From Fredinandcohnia onubensis (GTDB taxonomy: Bacteria; Bacillota; Bacilli; Bacillales; Bacillaceae_L), in NCBI RefSeq assembly GCF_031181385.1, contig NZ_JAPSKV010000002.1:124001-188000 (forward strand): DNA of 64,000 bases. Direction: 5' to 3'. The position numbers were made by a program, and so were the translations under genes. This document shows positions 59,912 through 64,000 of this stretch, one piece after another. Position 1 is the first letter of the stretch, and each line of letters opens with the position of its first letter. Below the pieces are notes generated by a model. It saw only the letters and a list, made by a program, of their open reading frames with translations. It had not been told where the DNA came from and searched no databases.

Positions 59912-59929
59912 GCATAAAATACCGTACTA
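59912..59929 (+). promoter_or_regulatory. Possible mother-cell sporulation promoter (-10 element)
   Basis: CATAAAATA at 59913-59921 fits the sigma-K/sigma-E -10 pattern CATANNNTA, with AC-like -35 bases about 16 bp upstream. It lies about 30 bp before the YjcZ-type gene. The rest of the 305-bp prsA upstream gap shows no gene. Confidence 0.35.
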
Positions 59930-59948
59930 AGATATTGGAGGTGTTACT

Positions 59949-60032
59949 ATGAGTCACGGATACGCTGGTGGATTCGCGCTAATTGTCGTGTTATTCATCC
60001 TTCTAATCATCGTTGGTGCTGCTTGGTTCTAA
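59949..60032 (+). CDS. YjcZ-family tiny sporulation membrane protein
   Basis: A 27-aa protein below usual ORF cut-offs. It reads MSHGYAGG then FALIVVLFILLIIVGAAWF, which is the invariant tail of the YjcZ/tiny-transmembrane family of Bacillus spores. TTGGAGG lies 8 bases before the ATG, and a strong terminator follows. Function is unknown beyond association with sporulation. A sigma-K/E-like promoter is suggested upstream. Confidence 0.88.
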   Translation: MSHGYAGGFALIVVLFILLIIVGAAWF

Positions 60033-60054
60033 AAAAACCATACTCAAAAAAAAG

Positions 60055-60089
60055 AAAAAGGATGGCCGAAAAATCGGTCATCCTTTTTC
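60055..60089. terminator. Bidirectional terminator after the YjcZ-type gene
   Basis: AAAAAGGATGGCCGA and TCGGTCATCCTTTTT (60056-60088) form a 15-bp stem with one wobble. It also serves the minus-strand small membrane gene. Confidence 0.85.
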
Positions 60090-60092
60090 CAT

Positions 60093-60272
60093 TTACGTAA
60101 ACAAGACCTCTACATAGGAGGAAATAAGTAAAATGGTAATTAAAATATTAATTGTTCGATAAACTTTTGGCTGGCGGTCATCAGGAATTTCTTTTTGCTC
60201 ACATAGCCGGTAAGTCATTTGATTAATGTAAAACAAAATAAAAGCAGCAAATGGAATATAAAATAAGAGCAC
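60093..60272 (-). CDS. Small two-helix membrane protein (GTG start)
   Basis: A 59-aa frame between yhaJ and the YjcZ-type gene, missed by ATG-based ORF calling. It starts with GTG, with GGGGGG 7 bases upstream and an in-frame stop two codons before. The product has two membrane helices (LLFYIPFAAFILFYI and TINILITILLISSYVEVLF) joined by a charged loop, YRLCEQKEIPDDRQPKVYR. Credible by design and by its terminator; I do not recognise a family. Its place would fit a small gene of the yha cluster. Confidence 0.62.
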   Translation of the reverse strand: MLLFYIPFAAFILFYINQMTYRLCEQKEIPDDRQPKVYRTINILITILLISSYVEVLFT

Positions 60273-60411
60273 TCCTCATCCCCCCATCTAAAATCAAATA
60301 ATGCCGTGGCATTTTTTCTCCTAGATTTTGTTCAATCATGAAAATCTAAGACTCCCAGAAGGCTCAACTTTATTCATTACTCAAAATTCAAAATCCCAAA
60401 ATGAATAAAGT

Positions 60412-60951
60412 TTATTTATGAATTAAGATATCATAGCCGTCCTCAACTTCTTCAACAGTACAAGATCTTGGTGCCTTAATAAACTGACCTAAATAGATAA
60501 AATCAGGAACACATAATCCAAAATTGATTGCTGCAATAATGGAAAAATAATGTATATAGACTGGAAAAGCAATACACGCACCAAGCATAAGAGTAGTAAT
60601 CAATAAAAATGGTGTACTCATTACTAAAATGATAAACGGTTTAGAAAGTGCATCTTTTGAACGAGTAGAAACAATTGGAATGATTCCGTACATCCATTTA
60701 AATGTTACTTTTAGTTTTTTACCAGTTACGCAAAACGGTAAAACATGCAAGGTTGCATGTAATGGATAAATCAACAATAAAGCTAATAAAAAATAAATTG
60801 ATCCATCTTCATTTAGTTTAATTGAAGAATACATAAGATTCATTGGCAAATAAAAAAGAATAAATGCAATGAACATTGATATCAAGGATACCAACACAAT
60901 TCGATGGAATCCATAATCCTTTGAAAGATTAATGGTTTTCCAACAAGTCAT
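60412..60951 (-). CDS. yhaJ: DUF3267 membrane protein YhaJ
   Basis: A 179-aa integral membrane protein with four or five helices. The DUF3267 feature LLLIYPLHATLHVLPF (about 69-84) contains two His spaced as in the zincin-like motif of this family, and a third region, PDFIYLGQFIK, lies near the C-terminus. Length and place between prsA and yhaI fit B. subtilis yhaJ. A protease role has been suggested for the family, but here the glutamate of HExxH is not present. A hairpin (about 60369-60411) follows the stop. Confidence 0.78.
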   Translation of the reverse strand: MTCWKTINLSKDYGFHRIVLVSLISMFIAFILFYLPMNLMYSSIKLNEDGSIYFLLALLLIYPLHATLHVLPFCVTGKKLKVTFKWMYGIIPIVSTRSKDALSKPFIILVMSTPFLLITTLMLGACIAFPVYIHYFSIIAAINFGLCVPDFIYLGQFIKAPRSCTVEEVEDGYDILIHK

Positions 60952-61203
60952 ACTAAATCACCATCCGCAATCATAAGAAGTAAATAATTGGAAGTCGTAT
61001 CCAAATCGAAGTAAAAAGTTTCTAAATTAGTTACTCTAAACTTACTAAACTACTTTACTTTGTTTCTAACAAAAATGCAATAGGTATCCAAAAGAACGAT
61101 AAAATACATGTTTTTTCGACTTTTTTCGCGGTTTTTGGGCATATTATTTAAAAACAAACTTAGTGTATTCATTCATTCAACTAAAGAATTTGAGGTGTTA
61201 ACT

Positions 61204-61545
61204 ATGGAGTCAATTGAAGAACGTTTGGAGCGACTTGAATATTATCAGTCACTCATCTTTCCGTTGTTAGGGGATAAGTTATCACCATTTCATCAATTAA
61301 TAATGGAAGCAAAATTAACAAAAAAAGACGTTGAGGACTTATTGGACCTTTGTGAAGAGATGAGCATTAAATATAAAAAACAAAAAGCGGAGGGATTAAT
61401 ATATTTCACGCCGCTTTTAACTCAATTTGTAGGGATGCTTCATCCTCACTTAGATCCAAAAACAACAATCGACGTATTAGCTAAAGAAAGAAAATATACC
61501 CCTTTAATGAACGAGTTTAAAGGGATAATCAACAAAATAAACTGA
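61204..61545 (+). CDS. yhaI: DUF1878 family protein YhaI
   Basis: Soluble helical protein of 113 aa and unknown function. It begins MESIEERLERLEYYQSLIFP, and LDLCEEMSIKYKKQKAEGLI and TQFVGMLHPHLDP are typical of YhaI. GAGGTG lies 8 bases before the ATG at 61204. A longer open frame back to 61108 has no ribosome-binding site. It is convergent with hpr, as in B. subtilis. Confidence 0.85.
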   Translation: MESIEERLERLEYYQSLIFPLLGDKLSPFHQLIMEAKLTKKDVEDLLDLCEEMSIKYKKQKAEGLIYFTPLLTQFVGMLHPHLDPKTTIDVLAKERKYTPLMNEFKGIINKIN

Positions 61546-61552
61546 ATCTAGA

Positions 61553-62131
61553 TTACAACTCTATTTTTTCCTCTACTCGTTTGTAAAGCTTTCCATCTAC
61601 TTCAATAAAATCATCCTCTATATTTCGGAAAGATTTCTCGAAGATTTCCATATAATCGTCTCCATAGATGTTGCGGACAATGCTCATAACCTCAACGATT
61701 TCTGGGAACTTTCCGTAAAGCTTCTTAAGTGGAATTGCCCCTTCCAAAACTCCATTTTTACTAGGATTATAGCTTTCCACAATTTTTAAAAAGATCTCTT
61801 CCCCTTTTGGTGTCAACTCGATATACGTGTTACGCTTATCATTTTCCTTTTTTGAAAATTGTAAAAGTCCACGTTCCTCTAACTTTTTAGAAAAGTTAAA
61901 TGCAGTTGAAACATGCATAACTCCAAACTTAGCAATCTCTGAAATTGAAGCACCTTTCAAATGATACGCTATCCAAATAATATGATGTTCATTAATATTT
62001 AAATCATAAGGCTTGATCCATTGTTGCCAGTCCTTTTCAATAGATTTCCATAATGCCTTACTTAGCTGTGCGATTCTCTGACTAAAAAGGAGCGCTTCTT
62101 TGATGGAGGCCATTTTTTCTTCATGTTTCAT
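61553..62131 (-). CDS. hpr: MarR-family transition-state regulator Hpr (ScoC)
   Basis: Repressor of protease and sporulation genes during the transition from growth. The 192-aa winged-helix protein is almost identical to B. subtilis Hpr over the DNA-binding core: [40 protein letters not shown] and [15 protein letters not shown]. The C-terminal tail is shorter than in B. subtilis (203 aa). I place the start at ATG 62131 (GGGTG upstream) rather than at the GTG 12 bases before. Convergent with yhaI. Confidence 0.95.
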   Translation of the reverse strand: MKHEEKMASIKEALLFSQRIAQLSKALWKSIEKDWQQWIKPYDLNINEHHIIWIAYHLKGASISEIAKFGVMHVSTAFNFSKKLEERGLLQFSKKENDKRNTYIELTPKGEEIFLKIVESYNPSKNGVLEGAIPLKKLYGKFPEIVEVMSIVRNIYGDDYMEIFEKSFRNIEDDFIEVDGKLYKRVEEKIEL

Positions 62132-62240
62132 AGATTCACCCACTTTTCTATTTTCTCTTATTACTATTATGCCAATAAAATAAAAATTAATAAAGATGTA
62201 AATTTACGAAATTTTTAAATTAGGTTAAAAAATTTTGATT

Positions 62241-62600
62241 CTATGGGATTGTAACCGCTTTTTCTAATTTTTCTAAAGCGCTTTCTATTTCCGAAAGCTC
62301 TTTTTGAATATTTTTTTGATTACCTTCAATCTCTTGTTTCCAATGATTTAGTGAATACTTAATATCACTGGAAACCTCTGTTATTGTATTCACCGCCTGT
62401 TTCGTTGATTTAGAAACCTGTTCTGTTAAGGATTTCCCATCTGAAACAACCTGTAACAGGGAATTAGAGATTTGTTTTTGATTATTTTTTAATGCCCTTC
62501 TAAATTCCTTGCCTGAAGTAGGCGAACTTAATAGGACGGATACACCACCGATCACACTTCCAATTAATACTCCATATAATAGAGACTTTGTTGATGTCAT
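62241..62600 (-). CDS. yhaH: YtxH-domain protein YhaH
   Basis: A 119-aa membrane-associated protein with an N-terminal helix (LLYGVLIGSVIGGVSVLLSS) followed by the YtxH motif PTSGKEFRRAL and a long charged, coiled-coil-prone tail (QVSKSTKQAVNTITEVSSDI onward). Such proteins belong to the general stress group; function unknown. Position beside hpr matches B. subtilis yhaH. Confidence 0.85.
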   Translation of the reverse strand: MTSTKSLLYGVLIGSVIGGVSVLLSSPTSGKEFRRALKNNQKQISNSLLQVVSDGKSLTEQVSKSTKQAVNTITEVSSDIKYSLNHWKQEIEGNQKNIQKELSEIESALEKLEKAVTIP

Positions 62601-62687
62601 CTTGAATCACTCCAAATCAGAACTAGTATTTACAGAATTCTACAAAAACTGAAGAAATCCTTTTTCAACTTGTTATTTTTTACAAAA

Positions 62688-63530
62688 TTACAGTTGCTGT
62701 AATAAGTCATTTTGTTGGATATACCAACGGTCTACAATACTATTACGGACCAGTACAAAAACGATTCGTTTTCGTTCCTTCCCTTGATTTTCCCGATATA
62801 TTTCGACTTCAACTGGGATTTCCATACTTAATAGTCCTTTTAAATCGCTTAACGGTAAATAAGACATGTTTGTTATTGAAAAAATAGTAATTTTATTTAA
62901 GGTTTTGTAAAGCTTCTTATTTTTTGAATTCGGTATTACGGTTTGTTTGATTATTTTTCGATCTGATTGGTTAATACCGGCCACAAATATTTCAATTAGG
63001 CGATACGGGTCCGCATTATTAATGTAATCTTCTAACCTTCCTCCCGCCTTTAATAACATGAGATTATGTGCAAAATCTGGTTCCTTTGAGCTGTGGGTAG
63101 TACTTCCTAAGAAATGCACACAAAAATGGCCAGGAAAGCCGTTGCTTAATGCACCTGCACCATGTGGCATACCGTGCATGGAGGCGGCAATCATTTGATC
63201 TCCATATTTCACAATAATCGCCCTTCGCTTCCAGCTCCATTTCCCACTGTAAATTTTCTTCATGATTTTAGTGTCCTCAATTGTGAGTGGTTGTACATCA
63301 GCATGTCTGCTTCCAGCCCTTCTTTGCACTCGAAATTGAAGACCAGTTTCAACATCAATAATCGTAAAGAAGGATTTTCTAGGAAGAATCTCATTAACGA
63401 TGTCCCAAGGAACCATTTCAACTTTAAAGCTTAATGGGCTATCATTCTCATCATATTCATTTGTATCCGCAATGGCTGTATTATGAAAGGTAAATAAAAA
63501 AAGAAAAAATAGAAGTATTGCTTTTGTCAT
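62688..63530 (-). CDS. Secreted protein of an uncharacterised family with a conserved HGMPHG / GHFCVHF core
   Basis: A 280-aa exported protein with signal peptide (about 1-21, cleavage near AIA-DT). The first half has a beta-rich domain with a dense set of polar motifs: RRAGSRHADVQPLT (71-84), GKWSWKRRAI, AASMHGMPHGAG (115-126), FPGHFCVHFLGS (132-143) and TTH (144-146). The conserved His and Cys suggest an enzyme active site, superficially like L,D-transpeptidases or thiol hydrolases. I recall this core from other Firmicutes but know no assigned function. The second half is less distinctive. It lies between yhaH and yhaM, where B. subtilis has no such gene to my knowledge. Confidence 0.75.
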   Translation of the reverse strand: MTKAILLFFLFLFTFHNTAIADTNEYDENDSPLSFKVEMVPWDIVNEILPRKSFFTIIDVETGLQFRVQRRAGSRHADVQPLTIEDTKIMKKIYSGKWSWKRRAIIVKYGDQMIAASMHGMPHGAGALSNGFPGHFCVHFLGSTTHSSKEPDFAHNLMLLKAGGRLEDYINNADPYRLIEIFVAGINQSDRKIIKQTVIPNSKNKKLYKTLNKITIFSITNMSYLPLSDLKGLLSMEIPVEVEIYRENQGKERKRIVFVLVRNSIVDRWYIQQNDLLQQL

Positions 63531-63584
63531 TCTTCAGGACCTCTTTTTTTACATAGCTTTCCATAAATGATGAAAATCTATTTA

Positions 63585-63623
63585 TAAAAAACTCGACTCA
63601 TTAGAAAAAGTGAGTCGAGTTTT
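63585..63623 (-). terminator. Terminator of yhaM
   Basis: AAAACTCGACTCA (63588-63600) and TGAGTCGAGTTTT (63611-63623) form a perfect 13-bp stem, with a TTTTTTAT tail on the minus strand. Confidence 0.88.
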
Positions 63624-63629
63624 AATTGA

Positions 63630-64000
63630 TTATTTATGAAAGGTTGGTTTATAGAAACTTCGATTATCCAATGCAAAAACACGGTCTGAGAATTCGCCTG
63701 GTTTTACACGTTCTAATGCACGATCCAACATGTTCATTTTTGCATCCAGGTTATCTATATAATGGAGAATTTCCGCTTCCTTAATCATTGGTGGCTTAGG
63801 ACTTCCCCATTCTGCTTTCCCATGGTGGCTTAAGATAATATGCTGCAAGACTGTAACTTCTTCACCTTCTATACCAAGCTCTTTTGCAGCTTGTCCGATT
63901 TCATTTACCATAATTGAAATATGGCCTAATAAATTTCCTTCTACTGTATATGTTGTTGATATAGGTCCTGACAGTTCGGTAACCTTGCCTAAGTCATGCA
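63630..64000 (-). CDS. yhaM: 3'-5' exoribonuclease YhaM (5' end cut off by window)
   Basis: C-terminal part of the YhaM/CBF1 nuclease, which degrades RNA and single-stranded DNA from the 3' end. The visible 123 residues start in the HD domain at [12 protein letters not shown] (metal-binding His-Asp), continue with [32 protein letters not shown] (a second His pair) and [11 protein letters not shown], and end in the usual short tail. The frame is open to the right edge, so the ATG at 63911 is internal. The neighbours yhaH and hpr support the assignment. Confidence 0.92.
   Translation of the reverse strand, partial: HDLGKVTELSGPISTTYTVEGNLLGHISIMVNEIGQAAKELGIEGEEVTVLQHIILSHHGKAEWGSPKPPMIKEAEILHYIDNLDAKMNMLDRALERVKPGEFSDRVFALDNRSFYKPTFHK

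Overview
The window is low-GC DNA from a spore-forming Bacillaceae (Bacillus sensu lato). The right third keeps the Bacillus subtilis yha/ecs/hpr neighbourhood almost gene for gene: yhaA, ecsCBA, hit, serC, trpP, yhaL, prsA, a YjcZ-type tiny spore protein, yhaJ, yhaI, hpr/scoC, yhaH and yhaM. The left two thirds are accessory. I saw no rRNA, tRNA, transposase, prophage or CRISPR array.

Positions 1-9000 hold a minus-strand carboxylate cluster. A CitS/CitT-type two-component system precedes a tripartite tricarboxylate transporter (tctC-tctB-tctA), then PrpD and PrpB, then a threonine-aldolase-like enzyme cut by the window edge. Methylcitrate dehydratase and methylisocitrate lyase sit with an importer and a sensor, but with no methylcitrate synthase, so the cluster may import 2-methylcitrate or a related acid and split it to pyruvate and succinate. 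A perfect CcpA (cre) box lies upstream of tctC. From 9.1 to 20.4 kb come single genes: a LysR regulator divergent from an MFS transporter, an aldehyde dehydrogenase, a class A PBP, a Nudix CoA pyrophosphatase, trhO, pdxK, a small XRE regulator and an orphan modA.

Positions 20.4-45.3 kb form a pectin-utilisation locus of about 25 kb: tagaturonate epimerase (UxaE), a sugar isomerase-like protein, rhamnogalacturonan acetylesterase, a DUF624 protein, a Gfo/Idh/MocA oxidoreductase, GH105, a YesS-like AraC regulator, pectin methylesterase, two GH43 enzymes, an alpha/beta hydrolase, GH28, an unrecognised toroid-like protein, a YteP/YtcP-type importer, an MFS protein and two nearly duplicate lipoprotein binding proteins. 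The carbohydrate enzymes lack signal peptides and no importer ATPase is encoded, which suggests import of decorated oligogalacturonides followed by cytoplasmic breakdown, with a shared MsmX-type ATPase.

From 45.5 to 51.1 kb are a YdbM-like acyl-CoA dehydrogenase homologue, a DUF2680 protein, a tiny basic protein translationally coupled to a YbdM-like kinase, a TerC protein that appears to lack about 75 internal residues, and a large DUF2157/GDYXXLXY membrane protein. The conserved block follows to the right end.

The non-coding DNA is unusually rich. Two intergenic satellites of unrelated sequence share a 52-53 bp period (15.3-15.8 kb and 36.8-37.4 kb). There are two families of dispersed palindromic repeats (four and two copies), a 20-bp tandem repeat, and a 700-bp gap between ecsA and hit with three spaced repeats ahead of a strong terminator that may be an undescribed RNA. 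trpP carries nine NAG triplets across its start, as expected for TRAP control.
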